From NCBI RefSeq assembly GCF_021284765.1, contig NZ_CP089924.1, forward strand, positions 2,560,001 to 2,624,000: 64,000 nt of DNA, read 5' to 3'. Every line of letters begins with the position of its first letter. Positions within the stretch are counted from its first letter, which is position 1. Both the position numbers and the translations under genes were made by a program. Origin of the DNA: Lysobacter sp. 5GHs7-4 (GTDB lineage: Bacteria > Pseudomonadota > Gammaproteobacteria > Xanthomonadales > Xanthomonadaceae). This document shows, one piece after another, positions 17,463 through 27,290 of this stretch. Below the pieces are notes generated by a model that had not been told where the DNA came from, searched no databases, and saw nothing but the letters and a program-made list of their open reading frames with translations.

Positions 17463-19645
17463 GCGCGGCGCAACGGCTGCAACGGCTGTTGCATGCGGCG
17501 CGCTGGCGAAGTGCGGCCGATGCGCTGCTCATCGGCGCGCCCTGGGTGTTGCTCGCTGCCTGCCTGGCGTGGCGGTGGAGCGGGGTGGGCACCGCGATTG
17601 CGGTGGCGGTGCTGGCGGCGGCCATCGTCGCGGCCATAGCCTGGCGCGTGTCGCTGCGCCTGGACACGGCCTGGCTGGTGCGCCGGCTCAATGCGCACCG
17701 CGCCGACATGGACGACAGCGCGGATCTGTTGTTCGCCGATGGCGCCAAGCTGGGTGCGCTGCAGAGCCTGCAGCGCGCCCGTCTGCAACGGCGCATCGAG
17801 GACGGTGCCACGCCCGACTTGCGCCCGGCCTGGTCGCTGCGACGCCTGGCTTGGTCCGGTTCGCTGGCGGTGCTGGCATTGTTGGCGATAGGCCTGTGGC
17901 CGCGCCCCAACGACCTGCCGCTGCACGAGCGGCTCGCCGATGCGGTCGGCCTGTCGCCGGCGCCCACGCAGACCCGTTTGAGCGACGCCGCGCTCGCGAT
18001 CGCTCCGCCTGCCTACACGCGCCTGCCTGCGCGCGAACAAGACCAGCTCGAAGCCAAGACCGTGCAGGGCGCGCGCCTGCGCTGGCGTTTGCGCTTCCAG
18101 CCGCAGCCGAACTCGGTCGAGCTGGTCTTTCACGACGGTCGCCGCGTGCCGCTGACGCGCGCAGGCGAGGACTGGTCGGCCAGCGCGGTGCTGGAAAAGT
18201 CCACGCTCTACCGCATCGTGCTGGATGCCAAAGCGCTGCCTTTGCAGCCGCGCCGTTTGTACCGAGTAGACCTTGCGCCCGACCGTGCACCGCAGCTGGG
18301 CGTGATCGAGCCCGACCGCGGCCTGAGCCTGCTCACCCCGGGCCAGCGCGTATGGCCGCTGGCCTTCGACGCCAGCGACGACTACGGCCTGGCCGCCAAT
18401 GCGATCTTGCGCATCACCCTGGCCCAGGGCTCGGGCGAAAACATCACCTTCCGCGAGCAGCGCATCAGCCTGCGCGGCAACGGCGGCGCCACCGCCAAGC
18501 GCTACGCGCACCGACTGGACCTGGCCGCGCTGGGCTTCGCGGTCGGCGACGACCTGATCGTACAGCTCAGCGTCGACGACAACCGCGCCCCGCAACCGCA
18601 AACCACGCGCAGCCCCAGCCTGATCCTGCGCTGGCCCGCCGATCTGGGCCAGGAGGCGACCGGCCTCGAGGGCCTGGTCAAGACCACGTTGCCCGCGTAC
18701 TTCCGCAGCCAGCGTCAGATCATCATCGACGCCGAAGCCTTGTACGCACAGCGCCGCAAACTCGCGGCCGCGACCTACGAGCAGCGCTCGGACGGGATCG
18801 GCGTGGACCAGCGCATCCTGCGCCTGCGCTACGGCCAGTTCCTGGGCGAGGAGTCCGAGGGCGAGCCCAAGCCGCCGCCGACCAACGACGCCGAAGACGT
18901 CGCCCACGCGGACGGCGAACACGACGATCATGCGCCGGCCGCGGCGGACGCCGACGCGCACGACGACCACGATCACGCGCCGGCGCAGACGCCCTCGCGC
19001 TTCGGCGATGCCGGCTCGTTGCTGGAGGAGTACGGCCACACCCACGACCACGCCGAAGCGGCGACGCTGCTGGATCCGGAAACCCGCAAGCTGCTCAAGG
19101 CCGCGCTGGACGAGATGTGGCAGTCGGAACTGCACCTGCGCCAGGCCCATCCCGAGCAGGCGCTGCCTTACGCCTATCGCGCCTTGCGCTACATCAAGCA
19201 GGTCCAGCAGGCCAGCCGCATCTACCTGGCGCGGGTCGGGCCGGAACTGCCGCCGATCGACGAGACCCGGCGCATGAGCGGCGAGCGCGAAGGCCTGGCG
19301 CGGCGCGCCGATGCGCTCAGCGCGACGGTCGCCACCGATACGCCTCTGGAAGCCTTGTGGGGCGCGCTGGAAACGGCGCCGGGCGCGCAGGGCGCGGGCA
19401 TCGACACCGCCGCCTTGGAGCGCTGGCTGAGCGAACACGAGTCGCGCGTGGCCGATCCGCTGGCGTTCGTGGCCGCGATCGACGCGCTGCGCGAACGGCC
19501 CGATTGCGTGCCGTGCCGGGCGCGCCTGCGCGGCCTGCTGTGGCCGCTGCTCAAGCGTCCGCCGGCGGCCTTGCCGCGACGCGAGGACGGCGGTGAGGAA
19601 GGTCGGCGTTATCTGGATGCCTTGCGGCGGGAGTCGGCGCCATGA
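17459..19645 (+). CDS. large membrane protein, DUF4175-like, with His/Asp-rich segment
   Basis: A 728-residue protein; the ATG at 17459 overlaps the previous stop by 4 bases. Three hydrophobic segments lie in the first 160 residues (about 23-40, 45-62 and 137-153), then a long soluble region. The layout fits the DUF4175-type membrane proteins found in MoxR/DUF58/BatA operons. A striking acidic and histidine-rich stretch lies at about 18886-19065, with GEHDDHAPAA, HDDHDHAP and GHTHDHAEA, which looks like a metal-binding linker. The C-terminus has a Cys pair, RPDCVPCRAR. Function unknown; the stop overlaps the next start as ATGA. Confidence 0.75.
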   Translation: MSAAQRLQRLLHAARWRSAADALLIGAPWVLLAACLAWRWSGVGTAIAVAVLAAAIVAAIAWRVSLRLDTAWLVRRLNAHRADMDDSADLLFADGAKLGALQSLQRARLQRRIEDGATPDLRPAWSLRRLAWSGSLAVLALLAIGLWPRPNDLPLHERLADAVGLSPAPTQTRLSDAALAIAPPAYTRLPAREQDQLEAKTVQGARLRWRLRFQPQPNSVELVFHDGRRVPLTRAGEDWSASAVLEKSTLYRIVLDAKALPLQPRRLYRVDLAPDRAPQLGVIEPDRGLSLLTPGQRVWPLAFDASDDYGLAANAILRITLAQGSGENITFREQRISLRGNGGATAKRYAHRLDLAALGFAVGDDLIVQLSVDDNRAPQPQTTRSPSLILRWPADLGQEATGLEGLVKTTLPAYFRSQRQIIIDAEALYAQRRKLAAATYEQRSDGIGVDQRILRLRYGQFLGEESEGEPKPPPTNDAEDVAHADGEHDDHAPAAADADAHDDHDHAPAQTPSRFGDAGSLLEEYGHTHDHAEAATLLDPETRKLLKAALDEMWQSELHLRQAHPEQALPYAYRALRYIKQVQQASRIYLARVGPELPPIDETRRMSGEREGLARRADALSATVATDTPLEALWGALETAPGAQGAGIDTAALERWLSEHESRVADPLAFVAAIDALRERPDCVPCRARLRGLLWPLLKRPPAALPRREDGGEEGRRYLDALRRESAP

Positions 19646-21510
19646 ACCCCGCGTACGCCACGCCCGAATTCGCGCTGGCCGCACTGCTCGCTCTGGCCGT
19701 GCTGCTGGCCTGGGCCGGCCTGATCCTGCGGCAGTCGCGCACGCCCAGGCACGAGCGCGCGCGCAGCTGGCGCCTGCTGTTGCTGCTGGCCGCGCAGCCC
19801 GTCGCCGCCGCGCTGCTGTACCTGACCCTGCTGCCGCCGACCTTGCCGGGCGAGGCGGGCACGATGCTAGTGGCGACGGCCGGCGCGCGCGATGTCGGCG
19901 ACAAAGCCGCCGGCGAGGTGCGGGTGATCCTGCCGGAAGCGCCGAATGACGCAGCGGGCGAACGCGTGCCCGATCTGGCCACCGCCTTGCGCCGCCACCC
20001 AGGCACGCGGCGCTTGCGCGTGATCGGCGCCGGTCTGGAAGCGCGCGATGCGGACGCCGCCCGCAGCCTGACGATCGAGTTCCAAGCCGCGCCCTTGCCG
20101 CGCGGACTCAGCGGCCTGTGGCTGCCGCGCCGCGTCGCGGCCGGCGACGATTTCTTGGTCCACGCGCAGGCGAGCGGACTGGACGGCGGCAGTGCGGAAT
20201 TGTTGGATCCGGCGGGACAGCGCGTCGATCGCGCTGCGCTGGATGCGGACGGCGCGTTCGCCCTGAGCGGCACCGCACGCGGCGCGGGGTTAAGCAACTT
20301 CACCCTGCGTCTGTTTGACGCGCAGCGCAAAACGGTGCAGGACATCGATCTGCCGCTGCAGACCACGGACGAACCCGCGCCGCGCATCCTGATCCTGGCC
20401 GGCGCGCCCAGCCCCGAACTCAAATACCTGCGCCGCTGGGCCGTGGACAGCGGCGCGCGGCTGCAGACCCAGATCAGCGTCGGCGGCGGCCTGCAGCTGG
20501 GCGACGCGCCCATCGCTCTCAATGCCGCCAGCCTGGGCGGTTACGATCTGGCGGTGCTGGACGAGCGCAGCTGGGACGGCCTGGGCGCGGCGCAACGCGC
20601 GTCGCTGATCGAAGCGGTGCGCGGCGGCCTGGGTCTGATCCTGCGCACTACCGGACCCTTGTCCGACGGCACGCGCGCGCAGTGGCGGTCGCTGGGCTTG
20701 AACGTCGACGCCGGCCGCGATGCCGCCAACGCCAAGCTGGCGCTGGACGGCGGCGCCGACGAGGACGCGATCCGCGCGCGCATCGGCCCGGGCAGCGCCG
20801 ATGCGCCGCGCGTGCGCGACGAGGCCGTGCCCGAGACGCCGGTACTGAGCCGGCGGGTGCTGCGCCTGGAATCGCCGCAGGTGCAAACCCTGCTGCGCGA
20901 CAGCAACGGCGTCGCGCTAGCGGTCTGGCGCGAGCAAGGGCGCGGCCGGGTCGCGCTGTGGACGCTGACCGACAGCTTCCGTCTGGCCCTGGGCGGCCGC
21001 GGCGATCTGCATGCGCGGATCTGGAACGATGCGCTGGCCGCGGTCGCGCGCGCGCAGCCCGGCGATGCGCCTCAGATCGACAGCGACGCGCGTCCGCACC
21101 AGCGCATGAGCCTGTGCGGGCTGAGCGCCGGTGCGCGCGTGACCGCACCCGACGGTCGCGAGCTGCCCTTGCTGATCGATCCGGCCAGCGGCGCGCGCCG
21201 TTGCGCGGGCTATTGGCCGCGTCTGCCGGGTTGGCACCGCCTGCGGCAGGGCGAGCGCGTATGGCCGTTTGCGGTGCGCCGCAGCGACGAAGCGCCGGGG
21301 CTGCACGCCAGCGCCTTGCGCGAGCGCACGCTGACGCTGGCCGCGCAACCGGCGTCGCCGTCGACTCTGGTCGCCGCCGATCCTAACCCCCGGCGCGGCC
21401 CGTCCTGGCCCTGGTTCCTGGCCTGGCTGTCGTTCGCTGCGGCGCTATGGTGGTTCGAACGCTCGCGCCTGGGGCGCGCCGTGCCGATTGCGGCGGAAAC
21501 GACGGGCTGA
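19642..21510 (+). CDS. putative membrane protein with periplasmic domain, end of MoxR/BatA operon
   Basis: A 622-residue protein. Two N-terminal membrane segments (about 11-28 and 43-65) and a C-terminal one near 590-605 (WPWFLAWLSFAAALWWFE) flank a large periplasmic-type region. The region around residue 240 (PRILILAGAPSPELKYLRRW) and GGLGLILRTTG resemble the glutamine-amidotransferase-like fold that follows the vWA/BatA part in related operons. I cannot name the family with certainty. It overlaps the previous gene by 4 bases and ends the plus-strand operon. Confidence 0.72.
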   Translation: MNPAYATPEFALAALLALAVLLAWAGLILRQSRTPRHERARSWRLLLLLAAQPVAAALLYLTLLPPTLPGEAGTMLVATAGARDVGDKAAGEVRVILPEAPNDAAGERVPDLATALRRHPGTRRLRVIGAGLEARDADAARSLTIEFQAAPLPRGLSGLWLPRRVAAGDDFLVHAQASGLDGGSAELLDPAGQRVDRAALDADGAFALSGTARGAGLSNFTLRLFDAQRKTVQDIDLPLQTTDEPAPRILILAGAPSPELKYLRRWAVDSGARLQTQISVGGGLQLGDAPIALNAASLGGYDLAVLDERSWDGLGAAQRASLIEAVRGGLGLILRTTGPLSDGTRAQWRSLGLNVDAGRDAANAKLALDGGADEDAIRARIGPGSADAPRVRDEAVPETPVLSRRVLRLESPQVQTLLRDSNGVALAVWREQGRGRVALWTLTDSFRLALGGRGDLHARIWNDALAAVARAQPGDAPQIDSDARPHQRMSLCGLSAGARVTAPDGRELPLLIDPASGARRCAGYWPRLPGWHRLRQGERVWPFAVRRSDEAPGLHASALRERTLTLAAQPASPSTLVAADPNPRRGPSWPWFLAWLSFAAALWWFERSRLGRAVPIAAETTG

Positions 21511-21530
21511 GCGCTGCGTCGCGCCTGCGC

Positions 21531-21590
21531 TCAGATCGACCGCACTCAGATCGACTGCACTCAGATTGACTGCACTCAGATTGACTGCAT
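21531..21590. repeat. four tandem 15-bp repeats covering the SDR stop codon
   Basis: Four nearly identical 15-base units start at 21531, 21546, 21561 and 21576 (consensus TCAGATYGACYGCAC). The last unit encodes, on the minus strand, the final residues and TGA stop of the SDR gene; the other three repeat that end beyond the stop, each with an in-frame TGA. This looks like slippage expansion of the gene end. Confidence 0.9.
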
Positions 21591-22361
21591 GCGTCCGCCG
21601 TCCACCGCCAGGCTCACGCCGTTGACGTAGGCGGCGGCGGGCGAGGCGAGGAAGGCGATGCTGGCGGCGATCTCCGCCGGCTGCGCGAAGCGGCCGACCG
21701 GCACGGTCTTGCGCATGCCTTCGACGATCGCCTCTTCCGATTGCCCGGACGTCCGCGCGCGATCGCCGATGATCTGCGCGATGCGGCCGGTCTCGGTGTA
21801 GCCGGGCAGCACGTTGTTGACGGTGATGCCGAACGGCGCCAGTTCGCGCGACAAGGTCTTGGCCCAGCTGGCGACCGCGCCGCGGATGGTGTTGGACACG
21901 CCCAGGCCGACGATGGGTTCCTTCACCGACGTCGAGATCACGTTGACGATGCGGCCCCAGCGCGCCGACTGCATGCCCGCCAGCACCGCCGCCACCAGGG
22001 TCTGGTTGGCGACCAGGTGACGTTGGAAGGCGTCCAGGTAGGCGTCGATCTGCGCGCTGTGGGCGGCGCCGCCGGGCGGACCGCCGGTGTTGTTGATCAG
22101 GATGTGCACGGGACGGCCGGCGGCCAGCGCCTCGACCTGCGCGCGCAGGCCGGCGCTGTCGGACACGTCGGCGGCGATCCAGCCGTGCTGCTGCGCCCCG
22201 CGCACGGGCAACGCCGCGACCACGGCCTGCAGCGCGTCGGGCCGGCGCGCCAGCACGGTCACGTCGGCGCCCAGCAAGGCCAATTCGTGCGCGGCGGCGC
22301 GGCCGATGCCGTCGGAACCGCCGCAGACCAGGGCGTGCTTGCCGGTGAGATCGAGGTCCAT
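21576..22361 (-). CDS. SDR family oxidoreductase, atypical active site
   Basis: A 261-residue Rossmann-fold short-chain dehydrogenase. The nucleotide motif is CGGSDGIGRA near residue 15 and the strand motif reads NNTGGPPGG in place of NNAG. The usual catalytic YxxxK is absent: the aligned region reads GLGVSNTIRGAVASWAKTL, with no Tyr at the expected place. This fits a divergent SDR subgroup with the NNTGGPP signature; the reaction is unknown. The C-terminus (YVNGVSLAVDGGRMQSI) is normal. It lies 37 bases after the PaiB-like gene on the same strand. Confidence 0.88.
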   Translation of the reverse strand: MDLDLTGKHALVCGGSDGIGRAAAHELALLGADVTVLARRPDALQAVVAALPVRGAQQHGWIAADVSDSAGLRAQVEALAAGRPVHILINNTGGPPGGAAHSAQIDAYLDAFQRHLVANQTLVAAVLAGMQSARWGRIVNVISTSVKEPIVGLGVSNTIRGAVASWAKTLSRELAPFGITVNNVLPGYTETGRIAQIIGDRARTSGQSEEAIVEGMRKTVPVGRFAQPAEIAASIAFLASPAAAYVNGVSLAVDGGRMQSI

Positions 22362-22398
22362 GGCGGGTCTCCGGAACGGTGTGGCGGAAGGGAAAGAG

Positions 22399-23022
22399 TC
22401 AGCCCGGGGGCAGGCCGGTGCGCATCAGCGCGGCGACCGCGCGCGCGTTTTCGCCGCCTTGCGCGTCCAACCGCTCGGCCACGGCAATGCGGTTGGCCAG
22501 CGGATGGTTCTGACTGAACTTGAACTTGAGCGTGGCGCGCTCGACCTCGAAACGGAACCCGACGATGCCGCGCAACTGCCGGCGCAGTTCTTCGCGCTCG
22601 AACTCGAAACGCCAGTCGCTGCCGACGCGCGCCTCGTGCTGCCGGCTCAAGTCGTCGACCAGACGCGCCAGTTCGGCCTCGTCCTCGAACAGGTCCAGGC
22701 GCCCGTGCAGATGCGCGACCGCGTAGTTCCAGGTCGGCACGCGCGCGGCTTCTTCCTTGTCGGTGTACCAGCCCGGCGAAACGTAGGCCTGCGGGCCGTG
22801 CACCACCACCAGCGCAGCGCCGGCGTGGGTGGCCTGCGGATTGGGCTTGGCCCAATGGCCGCGCAACTGGATGCGATCGCCGTCGCGGCGGTACAGCACC
22901 GGCAGGTGCGAGACGGTCGGCTCGCCGTCGCGCACGGTGGTCAGGCTGATGAAGTTGTCGCGCGCGATCAGCGCGTCGAGCGCGGCCAGGTCGGTCTCGG
23001 CGAAGGCACGCGGCAGGTACAT
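22399..23022 (-). CDS. PaiB-like FMN-binding protein
   Basis: A 207-residue FMN-binding split-barrel protein of the PaiB/negative transcriptional regulator family. The N-terminus (MYLPRAFAETD) and blocks GEPTVSHLPVL, LRGHWAKPNPQ, YVSPGWY and VPTWNYAVAHLHG are the family signature. PaiB in Bacillus affects sporulation and protease genes; in most bacteria the role is unproven. The start at 23022 sits 5 bases after the stop of the small acidic protein at 23028. Confidence 0.88.
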   Translation of the reverse strand: MYLPRAFAETDLAALDALIARDNFISLTTVRDGEPTVSHLPVLYRRDGDRIQLRGHWAKPNPQATHAGAALVVVHGPQAYVSPGWYTDKEEAARVPTWNYAVAHLHGRLDLFEDEAELARLVDDLSRQHEARVGSDWRFEFEREELRRQLRGIVGFRFEVERATLKFKFSQNHPLANRIAVAERLDAQGGENARAVAALMRTGLPPG

Positions 23023-23027
23023 CGGAC

Positions 23028-23366
23028 TCAGTGCCGCTGCGGCAGCTTGCGCACCATCAGATCGCGCAGGGCGGCATCGTCGTCGGCGCGCGGCGGGATC
23101 AGTTCGTCGACCGCGAAACCGCGTTCGGCCGCGTCCTCGTCGTCCAGGCCGTCCAGCGACACGAACTCGGCATCCATCAGCGCGGCGCGGGCGCTGTCCT
23201 CGCTGTCGTAGGGCAGGGTGTTGCCGTCGCTGTCGAAGACCTCGGCGGTGCCGGCCTCCAGCACGCGCAAGCGCGCCCAGATCACGGTGCGCCCCAGGGT
23301 CGCCAGCCACCATTCCTCGCGCAGGGCTTCGTTCATCGGGGTATCGCTCATAGGTTCGTCGCTCAT
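23028..23366 (-). CDS. small acidic protein, function unknown
   Basis: A 112-residue hypothetical protein, rich in Asp and Glu (SLDGLDDEDAAERG), with no membrane segment. The first ATG of MSDEPMSDTPMNEALREEW is used because it overlaps the upstream stop as ATGA; the two later Mets are possible. The motif EVFDSDGNTLPYDSEDSARAALMDAEFV is conserved-looking, but I do not recognise a named family. It is coupled to the membrane protein at 23363. Confidence 0.78.
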   Translation of the reverse strand: MSDEPMSDTPMNEALREEWWLATLGRTVIWARLRVLEAGTAEVFDSDGNTLPYDSEDSARAALMDAEFVSLDGLDDEDAAERGFAVDELIPPRADDDAALRDLMVRKLPQRH

Positions 23367-23668
23367 GGCAGCACCGCCGACAAGGCCCACAGCAGGCCGG
23401 CGCAGACCAGGCCGGCGATGATGGTCAGCAGCGACAGCCGCGCCGGATTGGCCAGACCATCGAGATTGCGGTCGTCGGCGCTGCGGTAGCCGCGCGCCAG
23501 CAGCCAGCGCCAGGCGCTGGGATTGGCGAACGCACCCGCGCCGAGTTCCTGCTGCAGCTGCGGGTGGCGGTCGCGGATATGCACCAGCGACAAGGGCCAG
23601 AAGATCGCGAAGGCGCAGAAGCCGGCGATGGCGACGGCGACGAACAGCAGGGCTAGAAACAGGATCAC
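23363..23668 (-). CDS. small inner-membrane protein, function unknown
   Basis: A 101-residue protein with two membrane segments, about 2-24 and 80-98, joined by a loop containing PQLQQELGAGAFANPSAWRW and RSADDRNLDGL. No named domain is recognised. It is 3 bases downstream of the gene at 23672 and overlaps the next gene by 4 bases, so it belongs to the asnS-linked operon. Confidence 0.78.
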   Translation of the reverse strand: MILFLALLFVAVAIAGFCAFAIFWPLSLVHIRDRHPQLQQELGAGAFANPSAWRWLLARGYRSADDRNLDGLANPARLSLLTIIAGLVCAGLLWALSAVLP

Positions 23669-23671
23669 AGG

Positions 23672-24028
23672 CTACTCGGACGCGGGCGCGCGGTACTCGC
23701 CGATGACTTCGATCGTCCCGACGATATGGTCGTTGAGCTGCTCGAGTTCCTCGGCCGGCACCCACCACTCGGTGTGGTGCGCGCCGCCGACCTTCTGGAT
23801 CGGATAGCGCGCCATGAAGCCGGCGTCGACCTCGAAGCGGGTCACATAGCCCACGCCGCTGTCCTTGATGTTCCACTGGGTGGCGATGTCGATCGCGTAC
23901 TGCTCGTTGGTCACCGGGTAGAAAATCGGCTGCTCGGGCAGGCGCGGCGGCCAGCGACGGAAGCCGCTGGCTTCGACCAGGGCCAGTTCTTGTGGGCCGG
24001 TCGGCCGATACAGGGTCACGGTTGCCAT
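23672..24028 (-). CDS. small conserved protein, possible crystallin-J1-like remnant, function unknown
   Basis: A 118-residue soluble protein. Proteins of this size with a TLYRPTGPQELALVEASGFRRWPPRL type start and a TRFEVDAGFMARYPIQKVGG middle are annotated in many proteobacteria as ADP-ribosylation/crystallin J1, but the catalytic motifs of ADP-ribosylglycohydrolases are not present here. Function unknown. It lies 10 bases downstream of asnS. Confidence 0.75.
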   Translation of the reverse strand: MATVTLYRPTGPQELALVEASGFRRWPPRLPEQPIFYPVTNEQYAIDIATQWNIKDSGVGYVTRFEVDAGFMARYPIQKVGGAHHTEWWVPAEELEQLNDHIVGTIEVIGEYRAPASE

Positions 24029-24038
24029 GCGTGCCGCC

Positions 24039-25439
<1,401 letters not shown>

Positions 25440-25555
25440 GAGATTCCTGCCTTGGAACGCTGTTCGATAAGAACCCGGAATGATAGCGGATCGGCGCCAC
25501 CCGAAGCGTCCGGGCCGCCGCTACACTCGGGCTCGAATCGGGCAGGGGAGCGGGC

Positions 25556-26641
25556 ATGAGACGAGTCTGGATGGCGGCGCTGCTGTGGCTGTGCGCCGCG
25601 AGCGCCTGGGCGCAGGCGCCGGCGACGCTGGACGAGGCCCGGGCCGGGCGCTTCGCCAAGCTGGCCCTGGAGTGCGTGCAGCGCGAATACCCGAACAAGG
25701 TCTCGCATCAGCTGCGCAGCGACGCCGACGTGCAGGCGCCGCGCAAGCTGTATCCGGCGTTTTACGGCTGCTACGACTGGCACTCCTCGGTGCACGGCCA
25801 CTGGCTGCTGGTGCGCCTGCTGCAGCGCTATCCGCAGGCCGAGTTCGCCGCACCGGCGCGACGCGCCCTGGCCGCCAATCTGACCGCCGCCAACATCGCC
25901 GGCGAGCTGGCCTACCTGCGCGCGGGCAGCGACGACTCCTTCGAACGCCCCTACGGCCTGGCCTGGCTGCTGCAACTGGGCGCGCAGCTGCGCGGCTGGG
26001 ACGACCCGCAGGGCCGCGAATGGGCCGCGGCGCTGGAGCCGCTGGAACGCGAGGCCGCCGCGCGCCTGCTGCGCTGGCTGCCCAAGCTGACCATGCCGAT
26101 CCGGGTCGGCGAGCATTCGCAGACCGCGTTCGCGTTCGGCCTGGCCCTGGATTGGACGCAGCGCAGCGGCGACGCGCGCCTGCGCGAAGCCTTGCTGGCG
26201 CGCGTGCGCCAGTTCCATCTGAACGACCGCGACTGTCCGATCGCCTACGAGCCCTCGGGTCAGGACTTCCTCTCGCCCTGCCTGGCCGAAGCCGACCTGA
26301 TGCGGCGCGTGCTGGCGCCGGCCGAGTACGCACGCTGGCTGAAGGCCTTCCTGCCCGGCATCCCGCGCAAGGCCGACGCCGGCTGGCTGAGCCCGGGCGT
26401 GGTGCTGGACCCCACCGACGGCAAGCTCGCCCATCTCGACGGCTTGAACCTGAGCCGCGCCTGGATGCTGGAGGGCATGGCGCGCGGCCTGCCGCCCGGC
26501 GACCGCCGCATCCCGGCGCTGCGTGCCGCCGCCGCGCGGCATCGCGACAGCGGCCTGGCCGCGGTCAGCGACGTGCACTATGCGGGCGCGCATTGGCTCG
26601 GCAGTTTCGCGACCTACCTGCTGGCGCCGCCGGAAACTTGA
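25556..26641 (+). CDS. DUF2891 domain protein with signal peptide
   Basis: A 361-residue protein with a signal peptide (MRRVWMAALLWLCAASAWAQA, cleavage near 20). The mature region has the DUF2891 pattern: FAKLALECVQREYPNK, then YGCYDWHSSVHGHW, SFERPYGLAWLLQL, and later HLDGLNLSRAW and YAGAHWLGSFATYLL. These suggest an alpha/alpha toroid fold. No reaction is known. GGGGAG lies 8 bases before the ATG. It stands alone on the plus strand, divergent from asnS. Confidence 0.88.
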   Translation: MRRVWMAALLWLCAASAWAQAPATLDEARAGRFAKLALECVQREYPNKVSHQLRSDADVQAPRKLYPAFYGCYDWHSSVHGHWLLVRLLQRYPQAEFAAPARRALAANLTAANIAGELAYLRAGSDDSFERPYGLAWLLQLGAQLRGWDDPQGREWAAALEPLEREAAARLLRWLPKLTMPIRVGEHSQTAFAFGLALDWTQRSGDARLREALLARVRQFHLNDRDCPIAYEPSGQDFLSPCLAEADLMRRVLAPAEYARWLKAFLPGIPRKADAGWLSPGVVLDPTDGKLAHLDGLNLSRAWMLEGMARGLPPGDRRIPALRAAAARHRDSGLAAVSDVHYAGAHWLGSFATYLLAPPET

Positions 26642-26732
26642 AACGCTGTGTCGCGGCGCCATATCGGCTGGGCCAGGGCCGTCGTAACGGCGCCCCTGGT
26701 ACCATGACCGCCTGAGCCACGAGATCCGTCCG

Positions 26733-27071
26733 ATGTCCGTCACCCTCGCTCCCGCCGCCTTCGACCGTGTCCGCCACTTCCTGGCCGAGACGCCCGACGC
26801 CCTGGGCCTGCGTTTCGGCGTGACCCGCACCGGCTGCTCGGGCTGGCAGCACATCGCCGACCTGGCGCGCGAGCAGCGCGAGGGCGACACGGTGTTCGAG
26901 CAGGACGGCGTGCGCATCTTCGTCGATCCGATCAGCCTGCCGCTGGTCGACGGCACCCGCATCGAGTTCATCAAGCAGGGCCTGGGCGAGCAGTTCGTGT
27001 TCCAGAACCCGAACGTGAGCGCCGAGTGCGGCTGCGGCGAGAGCTTCACCACGGCCGCCGACGCGGCCTGA
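26733..27071 (+). CDS. iscA: iron-sulfur cluster assembly protein IscA
   Basis: A-type Fe-S carrier of 112 residues. The three cluster cysteines are in RTGCSG and in ECGCGESF near the C-terminus, with the family NPNVSAECGCGESF block intact. It is not in an isc operon here: the DUF2891 gene precedes it and the DUF885 gene follows after 219 bases, so it is a standalone copy, as in other Xanthomonads. ErpA is the other possible name. Confidence 0.92.
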   Translation: MSVTLAPAAFDRVRHFLAETPDALGLRFGVTRTGCSGWQHIADLAREQREGDTVFEQDGVRIFVDPISLPLVDGTRIEFIKQGLGEQFVFQNPNVSAECGCGESFTTAADAA

Positions 27072-27290
27072 GTCCGCGCGGTCCTTCCGGGCCGGGGCAT
27101 CGACGATTCCGCATGACACCGCCGCTGAGCGGCGGGTCGGCGCGCGGCTGTCTCACCCGCATGCGACACGTGTCGGCATGAACCCGGCCACCTGTCCCAA
27201 TCGGTCCGCTAGTGCCGACAACGACTTTTGGCCTAGCGCGGGTACGCAAGTCGGGGGCTAGACTCGGGGGCAGTTCCCTGGGGATAGCGC

